DNA of 64,000 nt, taken from Leptodontidium sp. MPI-SDFR-AT-0119. Taxonomy: Eukaryota > Ascomycota > Leotiomycetes > Helotiales > Leptodontidiaceae. A program made the position numbers and the translations under genes. The DNA is taken from the NCBI GenBank assembly GCA_020726505.1, contig JAHLEZ010000033.1, positions 372,001 to 436,000 on the forward strand. The letters run 5' to 3'. Each line of letters opens with the position of its first letter. Position 1 is the stretch's first letter. Below are positions 20,288-30,102 of this stretch, in pieces. The notes beneath the pieces were generated by a model that made no database searches, was not told where the DNA came from, and was given only the letters and a program-made list of their open reading frames with translations.

Positions 20288-21981
20288 ATGAAGGCTCTGT
20301 TCACCTTACTTGCCGGACTCGTGTGTTTTGTGCCGCTGATACAAGCCGAGGACTCGACCGCTCTCAGTTTACCTAATTGTGCTGTAAGTGAGCTTGTGTG
20401 AGCGTGTCTCATAGAGCTTTGGAGAACCTTGTTTCTAAATGCTGATGAAACTAGGTTCTCTGCTTCTCATCTGCCATTCAAAATTCAACCTGCACAGTAG
20501 ACGATTCAAATTGCATCTGCACCGACGCAACCCTCAATGAGCAAGCTGGACTTTGCGTGCAATCAACATGCACTGTTAAAGAGTCCCTTAGTAAGTAAAC
20601 CATCGAGATCAATACCAATATCCAAGCTGAAACGCTGCCAGCAACGATGAATATATCAGCGACGGAATGCGGGGCTCCTGTCCGGGACAGAAGCAAGTCG
20701 TTCGATGCCATCACCATCATTTTTGGATCTTCATCTCTCGTTGCCGTCATTCTGAGGGTGATTTCAAGACACTGGTTTAACTTTAGTCTTGGGTTGGATG
20801 ATGTATTCATCGTTGGAATCGTGGTGGGTTTATTTCCAAACGAATGTTCTCGCATAATGAAGCCAACCATCTTCCAGCTGTTGAATTTCTCAATATGTGC
20901 TATAAATATTTACGGATGTAAGTGCTCTATATATAAGAAGTTTTATCCTTGCTAATACCTCGCAGTGTCGGCAAACGGATTTGGTCGAGACGTTTGGACA
21001 GTCCCTTTCCAACAAATCACCAACGTGATCCGAGTCAGTTTTCCCTTCCCACTTACTGTGCGATTCTGACAAGAAATAGTACTCGTACGTCGTACAAGTC
21101 ATGTACTTCGCCCTCATCCCGCTTATTAAAATTTCGATACTTCTTTTCTATCTGCGACTTTTCGTAGAGCCCACCATTCGAAAACTCGTGTACATGACAA
21201 TCATAGCTAACGTGGTGGTTGGCGTGATCTATGTCATTCTAAATGTATTCCAGTGCTGGCCAATTAGTTATTACTGGACTGAGTGGGATGGCGAGCATGT
21301 CGGTCGCTGTATCAACGTTGTAGCAATTGTGAATTCGTACTCGGGCATAAGTATCGGGGTTGATATCTGGATGCTTATTTTGCCGGCAACTCGGGTTGCA
21401 CGACTAAATATGCACTGGAAGAAGAAGATTGCAGTGGCAATAATGTTTAGTGTGGGCATTCTGTAAGACATTTCTTGTCCAGTCCTCCTTAAGTACATCT
21501 TAATATCTCAATGGAGCTATGCCCTGACATAATTCTACCAGCTTCACAGCAGTCAGCGCCATCCGACTGGCCGTTATATTGCCTAACCCATACGCAGTAA
21601 CTCAAAATCCTACCTGTAAGCCATTTTAATGAATCCGATATTCTCGTCCCTATGTGCATCTGCAAAGTGGGCTGACATACTTCAGGGGATTATTACAATT
21701 CAGGCGTCTGGTCGCAAGTCGAACTGAGTGTCGGCATCATATGTGCTTGCATGCCAAGCATGCGAGTATTGCTCGAGAGTTGCTTCAGTCGCTTGAGCAG
21801 CTCAAAACTTGAGACCAAAAATCGATCTTTGCTGAAAGCTAGAGACTCGGAGATCCCGGAACTAAAGAGTGGCTCGCCGGATCGAGTCGGGAATTCGTGG
21901 GATTCATTCGACTTTGATTTTGTTACTAGGCAACCCGAAAGGGATGAAAGCGTGGGGCGAATAGTCGAGCCTCAAATCTAG
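20288..21981 (+). CDS. CFEM-domain PTH11-like G-protein-coupled receptor (rhodopsin-type 7TM)
   Basis: A plasma-membrane receptor of the fungal PTH11 class, which senses surface or host cues. It starts with a signal peptide (MKALFTLLAGLVCFVPLIQA). A cysteine-rich CFEM domain follows, spread over two exons: LPNCA, VLCF, NSTC, SNCICTD, GLCV, STC. Then comes the fungal rhodopsin domain: SFDAITIIFGSSSLVAVILR, LGLDDVFIVGIV, an exon ending NIYG joined to LSANGFGRDVWTVPF, and IPLIKISILLFYLRLF. It continues with NVFQCWPISYYW, GVDIWMLILPATRV and WKKKIAVAIMFSVGIL, and helix seven near 21720-21770. The C-terminal tail is hydrophilic and ends at 21981. Several short introns have normal GT-AG signals and all frames are open, so the gene looks intact. 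It is flanked by DUF3435 copies and convergent with a STAND gene. Confidence 0.85.
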
Positions 21982-22251
21982 CAGGCGACAAGCGATGCCG
22001 GACGGAAAACGTTCTAGTGTTGGAGCTACAAATGAATTGGCTAGATGGCAACGGAGGACAGGATGCTTGTAGCTTAAGTGGATGCCTTGCAGGTCTGTCA
22101 GGAGAGACGACGCATATGATATAAGGAGAAGGCGTACTTGCAGGGAGGGAGCTCAAAGGGTTAGTATATACTTTATAAGTGCCAAGTAGTTACATACCTT
22201 AGCGTGGAAATTGTTATGCTATAAATATTAATCTTACCTATCTTCAGCACT

Positions 22252-23454
22252 TTAGATTGCCAATACAGCACCCTCTTGCTCAGCCTTCCATGTATCTAAA
22301 GCTCTACAGGATGAAATAGAATGTGGATGATTAAGCCCCAAGACACGTTTCCGAAGTTCTACACACTCTTCCATAAGCCTTACAGCTTCAATTTCTTTGC
22401 CGTTTCCCTTCCATGTGAACGCCAAGTTGTTCATACTCGTCAGCGTGTCTGGGTGGTCCACTCCGAGCTTCGTCTTGCGAGTCTCCATGACTTGCACAAA
22501 CAGCTCTTCAGCATCATCCCACCGGCCTTGGTTCCTGTACGTCGATGCCAGGTTCGCCATGCTCGTCAGCGTAGAAGGGTGGTCCACTCCGAGCTTCGTC
22601 TTGAAAGTCTCCATGACTGGCACGTCCAGCTCTTCAGCATCATCCCTCCGGCCTTGGTTCCTGTACGTCGATGCCAGGTTCGCCATGCTCGTCAGCGTAG
22701 AAGGGTGGTCCACTCCGAGCTTCGTCTTGCGAGTCTCCATGACTTGCACAAACAGCTTTTCGGCATCATCCCACAGGCCATTCAGGTTACACGCCAAGCC
22801 TACCATTGCCATCCCATCTAGTGTATCACTATGCTCGTCACCGAGAATCTTCTTTCGAACTTTCATTACATTGACCGCCATGTTCTCAGCTTCTACACCT
22901 TTTCCTACCTTCCAGGCATACCATGCTGCGTTGTACAATACTGAAGCCCAGTCTAGTAGAGAGTCTTGTTCCTTTGGCTTCTGTACTGCTGCTGAATGCG
23001 CGTGTGGGAAAAGTGCCTGACACCTTTCCCAATTCTCGTACTCTCCCGTAGGAAGCCCTGCGTCAAGATTCTTGATAAATTGCCGCTTCCACCTCTCTAT
23101 TTGCCCATGGGCCTCAAGCCATTTCCTCATTGCTAGCTGTACGAGGCCGTGCATTTCGAAAGATGTGCCATTGGTGTTGACGGAGATGAACGAATAATTT
23201 CGCAAGACTGAGACATCCTCTTCAAACCCGTCGCTCACACTAGACTTTGATGTGCCATCATCATCATCATCATCGCTATATCCAGTATCGGTATCAACAT
23301 AGTTACCAATGGCGGTCTCCGTCTGTTGGCTTCGATTTTGAAGTAGGGTATCAGGGATTCCTTGCCGGTCAAAAAAGCTCATAAGTGATAGTAACTCAAA
23401 AGCAAATTCATCGGGTAAGGGAACGATACCCTGAAGCTCAAGCACTATTGGCAC
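22252..23454 (-). CDS. TPR-repeat C-terminal part of an NLR-like STAND protein (5' truncated)
   Basis: Fungal STAND proteins of the NB-ARC/TPR type act in self/non-self recognition. The frame opens with FELLSLMSFFDRQGIPDTLL, the winged-helix segment that normally follows NB-ARC. It continues with NYSFISVNTNGTSFEMHGLV and WLEAHGQ. About four kinesin-light-chain-like TPR units of exactly 42 residues follow, built on HPSTLTSMANLASTYRNQGR and VMETRKTKLGVD. The last unit is more diverged (ALDTWKAEQEG near the end). No P-loop or NB-ARC motif is found upstream: at about 23460-23490 the sequence changes to a plus-strand DUF3435 remnant. The true ATG is therefore missing (first in-frame ATG about 23373) and the gene is probably broken by rearrangement, although 400 codons remain open. 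Confidence 0.75.
   Translation of the reverse strand: MPIVLELQGIVPLPDEFAFELLSLMSFFDRQGIPDTLLQNRSQQTETAIGNYVDTDTGYSDDDDDDGTSKSSVSDGFEEDVSVLRNYSFISVNTNGTSFEMHGLVQLAMRKWLEAHGQIERWKRQFIKNLDAGLPTGEYENWERCQALFPHAHSAAVQKPKEQDSLLDWASVLYNAAWYAWKVGKGVEAENMAVNVMKVRKKILGDEHSDTLDGMAMVGLACNLNGLWDDAEKLFVQVMETRKTKLGVDHPSTLTSMANLASTYRNQGRRDDAEELDVPVMETFKTKLGVDHPSTLTSMANLASTYRNQGRWDDAEELFVQVMETRKTKLGVDHPDTLTSMNNLAFTWKGNGKEIEAVRLMEECVELRKRVLGLNHPHSISSCRALDTWKAEQEGAVLAI
22438..22816 (-). repeat. 126-bp intragenic tandem repeats encoding TPR units
   Basis: Units of 126 bases (42 codons) start near 22438, 22564 and 22690. The neighbouring units are almost identical in DNA, for example the CGTCAGCGTAGAAGGGTGG start at 22564 and again at 22690. 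Near identity at silent sites indicates recent expansion or gene conversion, as seen in high-internal-conservation repeats of fungal recognition genes. Confidence 0.8.
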
Positions 23455-23488
23455 AAGGAACTGTCCTAATGCTCAAGCAGGTTCTGCA

Positions 23489-24286
23489 ATGATGATATTA
23501 GGAAGAAACTGGCACTCGGCGATCCAGGACTGCTCCAAGGGGACCACACTGGCATTCTTCAAGCACATCCACAACGAGGACACGGTAAACAAGAGGGGCG
23601 CGATGCAACAATACATAGCACAGTTCGGGATGCTGCTCAACAGCGCGAATGGCCGTCACATGGATACCAATATTGGGAAGGAGGCCCTGTATGTAAAATG
23701 CCCCCAAATCATGGCTGCTCGTTCGAGCTAGTAGTTGCTGATATCTGTAGTACATCGACACGTTCGGGCTCATAATACCATTAAGTCGAAGCCCGTCCTG
23801 GGCGTAGACGACCTCCTCCTCTTACTCAACCACCACTGGGCTCGTGACACTTCTACATCTCCCACAGAGCGGCACCGGGTGCAGTTCGCATTGATCCTGG
23901 TCCTCATTTTTGACACTGGCTGCCGGCCCGCAGAACTAGTGGATGCAAGAAAGAAGAGGAAAGACGATATCGATTCGGAAGACGATGATCTTGAAGTCCT
24001 TGATGACGATCATATCCTTGCTGTTGGCAAGAATGATAACGGGCTCGGTCCCGAGCTTGTCCCTGTAGTGCGACACGGCTGTCGGGCCAGGGACGACGAT
24101 CGTGTGTGTCACACGAAGCTGAACAAACGAATAGACTTCAGGCATATTACCTTCGAAAAGCACCTTGTGTGCTTGCAACGTGATATCGGGGCACCCACTG
24201 AGTATTGCCGTATATGCATTAGACACATCGACCAGAAAGTGCCATTGAACAGTGTTGTAGCTGTGGCACAAGTGGCTGCAAAGTAA
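23489..24286 (+). pseudogene. Remnant of a third DUF3435 (FluG-annotated) gene, opposite strand
   Basis: A first frame (23489-23731) shows AMQQYIAQFGMLLNSANGRH, resembling the core-binding part of DUF3435 proteins. A second frame, entered just after it, holds KPVLGVDDLLLLLNHHWARD, PTERHRVQFALILVLIFDTG and CRPAELVDARKKRK. This is the hallmark block of the group often annotated as FluG domain proteins, with the first catalytic Arg in TGCRPAEL. Further on lie HITFEKHLVCLQRDIGAPTE and RICIRHIDQKVPLNS. The two frames need a shift or an intron at about 23731. The catalytic Tyr end is missing and the sequence then runs into unrelated DNA. It is more distant from the two intact DUF3435 genes than they are from each other. 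Confidence 0.65.
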
Positions 24287-24754
24287 CCGGATGAAAGAGA
24301 GCGGCATAGCAGCCGGGTTGCTAGAGGAGATAGCTTGACATATGCGAAGGGATTGGATATCACCGTTGGAGAAGGATGTCTACCTGACGGCAGTAACATT
24401 TAAGGACAAGACTTCATGGATCTCAAGAAGAGGGTGCTAGAACGGGATGGCCAATGCTCCTGCCCAACTATTGGCGTGGCCATTGTGGGGGGCCCAACCG
24501 CATCCTGCTTGCTTCCGTCCCCCACCAAGGTGTGCCCGATGAACAAGACGACGAGGAAAAGAATTCTCCAGATGGAAAGCAATCCAAAGCCTTGAGCATG
24601 TATTTAACATGAATGGACGAAGAGAAATTTCATAATCAGCTCGACAGTCTCCAGCCAGCGGTTGACAGTGTCCCGGCGGATGACATCCGTGATATCCTCA
24701 TGAATTGCTCGACCATGACCATGTTAAAAATTCAACCCACAGAGCACGAGATAT
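24287..24754. other. Junction DNA between DUF3435 remnant and copy 2
   Basis: No gene recognised. Sequence similarity to copy 1 begins at about 24755, so this stretch contains the breakpoint of the duplication. Confidence 0.35.
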
Positions 24755-27352
24755 TGAGACGATGCGATCACCTTTGCGTCTAATGAAGTCAAAACAAGGA
24801 AAGAAAGTAGCAAAATGATACTGCACGATTCACGTCTCGTCCTTGCCTCAAAGTCATGGCAACCAGAAACAATCGGCAATCTAAACAATCAGTCGCTCGG
24901 CCGGAACTCGCGAAACTGTCCCGTGAAACCTCTCTGCGTGGATCAGCAATTCTTTTCTGGTCTCGAGCCGCACACCACAGTCCATGCAATCAATAAACTG
25001 CCCAACTTGCAGTTTGCTTACGTGATACCTCCGAAAATGTCGACTCAGGGAACCCGGGTTTGAATATGGGGCGACCCTCTCGCGCATTGTCAGGTGCGGA
25101 TTTCCAATACAGACAAAACATACTTTGGGCCTCTTCTCGGTCTTGATTGAAGATATCGCCTGGTGGAGTGCGGCATCTGGCTCAGCGGCTTGCACAGGGG
25201 AACGGACAACCGTGCCGGGCGGACCACGCTGAACATGGCGAGACGGTGCTCCCTCTTCCACGCCGCAATACAACGTGACCGCGTTGATAGCCGTGATTCT
25301 CCGTTGCAGTTCCTGTTCGGGTGACTTCCCAGGTAAGGTGAGGATCGCGTCTATCAAGCCAAGCTGCTCTGGCGACATGTCTGCCCCGACCAACGCGTCT
25401 CGCGTGTCCTCATCGACTACCATGCCTGAGAGCTGACGTTCGCTATCCTTCACCGGCTGCTCTGTCTTGTACCGTTCCTTAATATCCTTGAGGAGTTCTC
25501 TCCGCTTCCGCTGCTTCTCGTTATACAATCGCTTGATGGCCTTTTGGAGCCTGTCATCTTTCCGGGCCCCGACAGGAGCGTTGGACAGGTCCTTCACTCG
25601 GTTGTGCAATTTCACGATATATGGAAGGTCGTTCACAGACGCAGTTTGTTCCGGTGTCAGCTTCCGCGGGCGGCGGGGGTCGATCGAGCGGCTCATGGAG
25701 CATGCAAACCGCATGAGGTCCTTTTGAGTGTCCAGCCTTCGGTACACGCCCTGAAGGTCAACGTTGATGTCATTGAGGTAGTGTTTTAAGAAAGTGCCGA
25801 TACTTGCATGCTGCAGGATTTTATTCTGAAGCGAATCGCTAACATCCGCTGTTTGGAAGACCTTAAGTCAGTATGAGGCCTGAGTAAATGGAAGATCGAG
25901 CACTTACGACTTTCATTCAGCCCTTTGGCTGAACCATCCCGCAGGTTGTAAGGCTTTAATACCTGACCAAAGCCGGTGATCTCGCCCCCTACCTTCATCC
26001 GGTACCGTACCGACCCAGATGAGAGCTGCAATTCACGAGCAATACGAACGCCTTGTGCTTCACGAACCGCCTCGCAGAAGATGAACTCGTCGTTCATCTC
26101 GTCCCGTAGCGGCAGTGGCTGCTCATTGAGTCCCTTGAGGACTTTGAGGCTGTATAACCTTTCCGGACAATCAATACTAGGAGACTTGAATGCACGAGCC
26201 TTGAATAGCATGCCGAGCAGGAAGACATGCGGGCTGAGCACAAGGGTTGGATCGTAGATAATCTCGGGAATTTTGAATTCGTTCCTGGCAGGGTTAGCAA
26301 AGTATATCAGTGTAGCTAGAGGCGAAGGAAGGGAACGGACACATCTTTGGAGCCGAGAAATCCTTTTGTGAATTCGGGCGTCAATTCAACAAAAAGACGA
26401 GGACGACCACCTCCGTCGGGATCTCGAATCAAGGTCAACTTCAGGTGTCGATACCGAAGCTCAACCAGAGCCTCTGGTCGATTGCCTGTGATACCTGCAA
26501 GCTGACAGAATAGGACGAGTTGGATTCGGAGCCATCCGATGTCAAAAGTCATCTCGGTCGTAGCTAGAAGGACTCGCGCGAATTCAGCTAGATCCTCCGC
26601 ATACATGGTCGCACTCGGCCGCTTTGTGAAATCGAGGTTCTTTTCTACTGCTACGATCTTGACGACCTAAGGATCTTGTTAGCGTAAACCACAACCATAG
26701 AAAGGTGTAGGAAGGCAGGAAGGAAGGCTCACATCTTGACCATTCACTTGGATCATAGGATCGAGCTTCCTCCCAGTTTCAATCTTGTATACTATCAGGT
26801 AGCACTTCCAGAATGTCTCCAGCGAGCTTGCGTATTTGATCCCTGGCCGCCTCCGTCCACCTTTCCCTCGTCTTTGGTCGCACACCCAGCTCAGGAAGCC
26901 GTGGATAAATTGGGGAGAGGTTCCGTCGTAGCATTTCGCCGGATCCCAGCTCTGGAAAGTGCAGTATCTGAATGCGAAACACCGGTCAGTTCAATCTTTT
27001 CAATGCAGGTGAGATAGATATTGCTCATACTGTTCATGGTGCTCCTTCACCCGGTCAAGCTGAGCCTGCGTCTTGGGGCTGTATCGCCTTTGTCGGAGAC
27101 GCTGCACGTCGAGGTTTGCAGCGTTGGCGCGGTAGTGCTCTGGAGGATGTCGTACTTCATCATCATAGAGATCGTCATCGTCGTCACTATACTCCTCGGC
27201 TAGGAGGCTGTCCAGGTCGGTATCGGTTCCAGAGTCTGCTTCGTCATCGAACAAGCTGTCCGTGTCGGAATCGGAGGTGCTCTCATCGTCGAGTGGTGGC
27301 ACAGATTCACTATCTCTTACTCGAGGCATAGACACATGTGCGGGGAGAAGAG
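24755..27352 (-). repeat. 2.6-kb segmental duplication, copy 2
   Basis: Matches 17311-19910 over the full DUF3435 gene and its 3' flank. All five exons have the same lengths in both copies except the first, which differs by six bases within an Asp/Ser-rich repeat. Differences are scattered and do not show the one-sided C-to-T loading of the AT-rich half. Confidence 0.85.
24881..27329 (-). CDS. DUF3435 tyrosine-recombinase-like protein with C-terminal zinc fingers, copy 2
   Basis: Paralogue of the gene at 17440-19888 with the same architecture: acidic N-terminus, DUF3435 core-binding and catalytic regions (GNRPEALVELRYRHL, YNLRDGSAKGL, HASIGTFLKHYL), basic segment, and two C2H2-like fingers (CFVCIGNPHL and CMDCGVRL). 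Exons are 24881-25848, 25908-26284, 26341-26666, 26733-26967 and 27031-27329, giving 734 residues. The start is the ATG at 27329, because the ATG used in copy 1 is GTG here. The third intron donor is GTCCGT, weaker than GTACGT in copy 1, so splicing there should be checked. As the last gene before the composition change at 27.77 kb and pointing away from it, its position is that expected of a Starship captain beside the 5' end of its element. Confidence 0.85.
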
Positions 27353-27697
27353 GCTTTGTGAAGAAGAGACGAAGTAGAGACGAGGAAGAGAAGGGACGGA
27401 AAAGAGGGGATAACGAGAGAGGGGCAAGAGAACGTTGGTTTGGGAGTGGGCGATGAGAATGAAGGAGGGTACGAAAGGAGGTGCCAGCCCTTTATACTTA
27501 GCTCAGAGTCGATCACAGTGAACCGTTTCTGGCACCATGGCACCCGCAGGATTCGGGGGGCTGCCAGTTGCGAAGTGGGAAGGAAAACGAGTGAGACGAG
27601 AAGCAGAGGGGTGATGCTCTCTCTGAGTGCACGGCCCACGGTACCTGGATCGAGGTGCGCGGTAAAGAGAGATGGGGTGTGGAATTAGCTCAGAACT
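27353..27697. promoter_or_regulatory. Upstream region of DUF3435 copy 2
   Basis: Ordinary composition, with a GA-rich plus-strand stretch (27355-27440) that is pyrimidine-rich on the coding strand, a common feature of fungal promoters. No other gene is visible. This region has no counterpart upstream of copy 1. Confidence 0.45.
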
Positions 27698-27756
27698 GGT
27701 TAGCAGACCCCCAAAAACAGCGACCAAAACCCCCGAAAACAGCAGCCTGCTAACCG
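27698..27756. repeat. Short inverted and direct repeats at the edge of the AT-rich block
   Basis: GGTTAGCAG at 27698 is mirrored by CTGCTAACC ending at 27755. Between them two near-copies follow each other: CCCCCAAAAACAGCGACC and CCCCCGAAAACAGCAGCC. Such subterminal repeats next to a captain-type gene may be recombinase binding sites at a Starship end; this is inference. Confidence 0.55.
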
Positions 27757-27765
27757 TTTCACTGT

Positions 27766-27777
27766 TAAATAGAGTAA
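27766..27777 (-). other. TTAC(N7)A motif at composition boundary: possible Starship insertion site
   Basis: Read on the minus strand the sequence is TTACTCTATTTA, which fits TTAC(N7)A, reported as the target of the Hephaestus Starship captain. It lies exactly where ordinary DNA turns to RIP-type AT-rich DNA. In AT-rich DNA such a short motif is frequent by chance, so on its own this is weak. Confidence 0.35.
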
Positions 27778-28462
27778 TATTTTAAAAACCTCGTTTAATT
27801 TAATAATAAAAAAATTAAAATTTTAATACTTATAGCTAAAATCGAACTAGTATAATAAAGAAACAAATGACATTTACCTCAACGTGCTATTATTACATTA
27901 TATAAGCTAAATTATTAAAATAAATATTTTTATTTAGTTATATATAACTATTAAAAAAAATCTTAAAAATAAATATATATTAAAATTATTTTTTAACTTT
28001 CTTATTTATAATTTAAATTCAATTATTTTTTAACTAAACTATAAAACGTATTAAGTTATAAAATTGTATATAAGAAACTAATATAATATTATAAATTAAT
28101 TTTAAAGATTTACTTTTATATTTTAAATTTTATAAAATTTAAAAAGAATTTAAGTATACTTATAATTAAATAAGAAAATAATATTTATCTTATAAGTTAT
28201 ATAATATAATAGTAATACATCGAATATTTATTATAAATATTTCTTTATCTTTAGTTTAATTTTAAATATAACTATTAGTAGGAGTACGAGTAGCCTTTAG
28301 GTTACTAGTACTCCCACTTTTTTTTACTTTTTTTTTTTACTTTTCTTTTCGCTTAATTTTTAATACTTTATTTTTAATTTATTATTTTTTTTATTAAACT
28401 TTAAAAAAATTATACTTATACTTTAATTAGATTATATATTATAATAGCTTTTATAAGTCTAA
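27778..28462. other. AT-rich RIP-degraded DNA
   Basis: Very high A+T, no usable frame, no recognisable domain. The one structured spot is a hairpin at 28281-28314. Confidence 0.6.
28281..28314. repeat. Imperfect 16-bp-arm hairpin
   Basis: GGAGTACGAGTAGCCT faces AGGTTACTAGTACTCC across a two-base loop, with about 14 of 16 positions paired. It stands out in AT-rich surroundings. It might be a transposon end or a small palindrome left by RIP. Confidence 0.55.
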
Positions 28463-29126
28463 ATAAAATAAAAAGGTTAAGTTATTATAAGTGTTTACTT
28501 ACTAAAACACTTATTACGACTTTACTTAATTATAAGATATTCCTTAACTCTTTATTATATAAGCTAATTTTTATAATTTTTTAATAAAACTACTTGCTTT
28601 AATAGCCCTTATTAGTATACTTAAGAAACGTATTTAAAATTATTAATAAAATAAAAAATCAATCTATTGTAAGCATTTACTTACTTGTTACGGCTGGCAA
28701 GAGGTTGATACGGCGAGTTGACTCTAGCTGTGTATTTGGGCCTCTAGCTACGCTCAGAATCGAGAAGAAAAGACAAGGAGGAAAGGAGAGCTCTTCGTAA
28801 GGGAGAGCTCGAGTATAAATACACGAAGGACCCTCCTAATAGGGCCTAGCGTAGTCGGGGGCCATTCATCCACATGTCGCAGGCTCGCCACCAAGTCTTC
28901 CCTATTAGGCTTAGCGCCGTCGCATAGCCAGCGATGCTACGAGCCCGTGTCGGTTAGAATGCGAGGCGCATCGTAGGTCGTAACATTACTAAGACACGTA
29001 CTTTAACTTTACTTAACCTTAAAACATTTTCTAATTTTTTATTACATAATCCGATTTTTATAATTCTTTAATATAATTACTTGTCTTAATAGCCTTTATA
29101 AGTGTACCTAAGAAACTTATATAAAA
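28463..29126. repeat. Tandem duplication of a 182-bp AT-rich unit, second copy split by an LTR
   Basis: Similar AT-rich sequences recur with a 182-base offset (for example AAGTGTTTAC at 28489 and AAGCATTTAC at 28671, each followed by TTACT). The second copy is interrupted at 28685 by a solo LTR and continues from 28991 to about 29126 with matching landmarks (CTTAATAGCCTTTATAAGTG versus CTTTAATAGCCCTTATTAG). Confidence 0.6.
28686..28985. mobile_element. 300-bp solo LTR with 5-bp target duplication TTACT
   Basis: The block begins TGTTACG and ends CGTAACA, the inverted TG...CA ends of a long terminal repeat. It is flanked by TTACT at 28681-28685 and 28986-28990. It is much more GC-rich than its surroundings, so it was inserted after the neighbourhood was degraded, or was too short for RIP. 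A possible TATA box (GTATAAATACAC) is at about 28812. No second copy of this LTR is seen in the window. Confidence 0.9.
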
Positions 29127-29130
29127 TTAT

Positions 29131-30102
29131 TAACTTAATCAAAATCGGGCGCAGGTCCTTGTTTTTAACGCTAAGGCGCTTGCGGTAACCCCCTGTTTTC
29201 GACGCTAAGGCCTTGGAGCGACCCTGCTCCACGGCAAAATCTCAAGGCTTATAATATTAGGGGCAGTTTGATTCACCCTTGCCTTTGTTGTGCATCCACC
29301 GGAGGAGACAATGATTTGACGCCTGTGGTAATGTTCGACTTTCTCTGTATTGTCTTGCTGGTTTCTGATCTGTAGATCAATGGAAGTCAGAAGGTTGTTG
29401 CTTTGTTGGTTGTCGCGGTGACGCGAGATGTTTGACGCGAAGCGCGATTTATATTGTAAGCTCTGGAACAGGGAACCTCCTCTTCAGCCCAAGGAGCAAT
29501 TCATCATCGTATTCACTAAAATCTTGAAGGGGGTGAGATCACGACAAGATGGCAAGTTGGCTCTCAAGAATGGTATTCAAATTCGCAGTTTGGACTTTTC
29601 CAACAATGAATGTCCGAAATCGCCTGGTCCCGTGACCGTTCTCCAAATTCCTATATAGGTATATTCCGTCCTGTGCCTCGTCTACGAGAAGAACGCTGGA
29701 ACTTTTGAACCAATCTTTGCATTACTCACTCATCGATCATCTGTACCTCACTTTGTGCCCGATTCAAACTTCAACAGACCTACTGAAACACCATGAAAGG
29801 AAGTGATCAGTTCTCTCGGCCTCCAACAAAGAACTAACAATCCGAAACAAGGTGATTGTTCTGTACTCGGTATGATCAAAGATCGGAACAACCTACTGTC
29901 TTTTGTGAATGCTATCAGAAAGCCATGTTTCTGCCCTTGCCATAACAAAATCAAAACAAAGCGCTCTTTTTAACCGAACAGGCACGTTAGAGCCAGAACA
30001 CCACAGCGGTATGGGGTATATAAATCCTCACCAGCTCCCACCAAAGTCTTTCCGATCGTCACCACCCTGCAACTCAACAAAACGGCTACTTCCAACAATC
30101 CA
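29131..30102. promoter_or_regulatory. Left part of the gene island, with promoter of the 214-residue gene
   Basis: Ordinary composition returns at about 29140. A good TATA box (GGTATATAAATCC) lies at about 30017-30025, some 85 bases before the ATG at 30103. An open frame at 29428-29658 (76 codons) has no known motif and I do not call it a gene. Confidence 0.45.

Noticed and set aside
17311..27352. The two DUF3435 segments as LTRs of one retroelement
   Set aside because: Each segment codes for a full multi-exon protein and lacks TG...CA ends. The DNA between them has ordinary host-type genes.
29428..29658. Small gene of 76 codons
   Set aside because: No promoter signal, motif or splice support; codon use is not distinctive.
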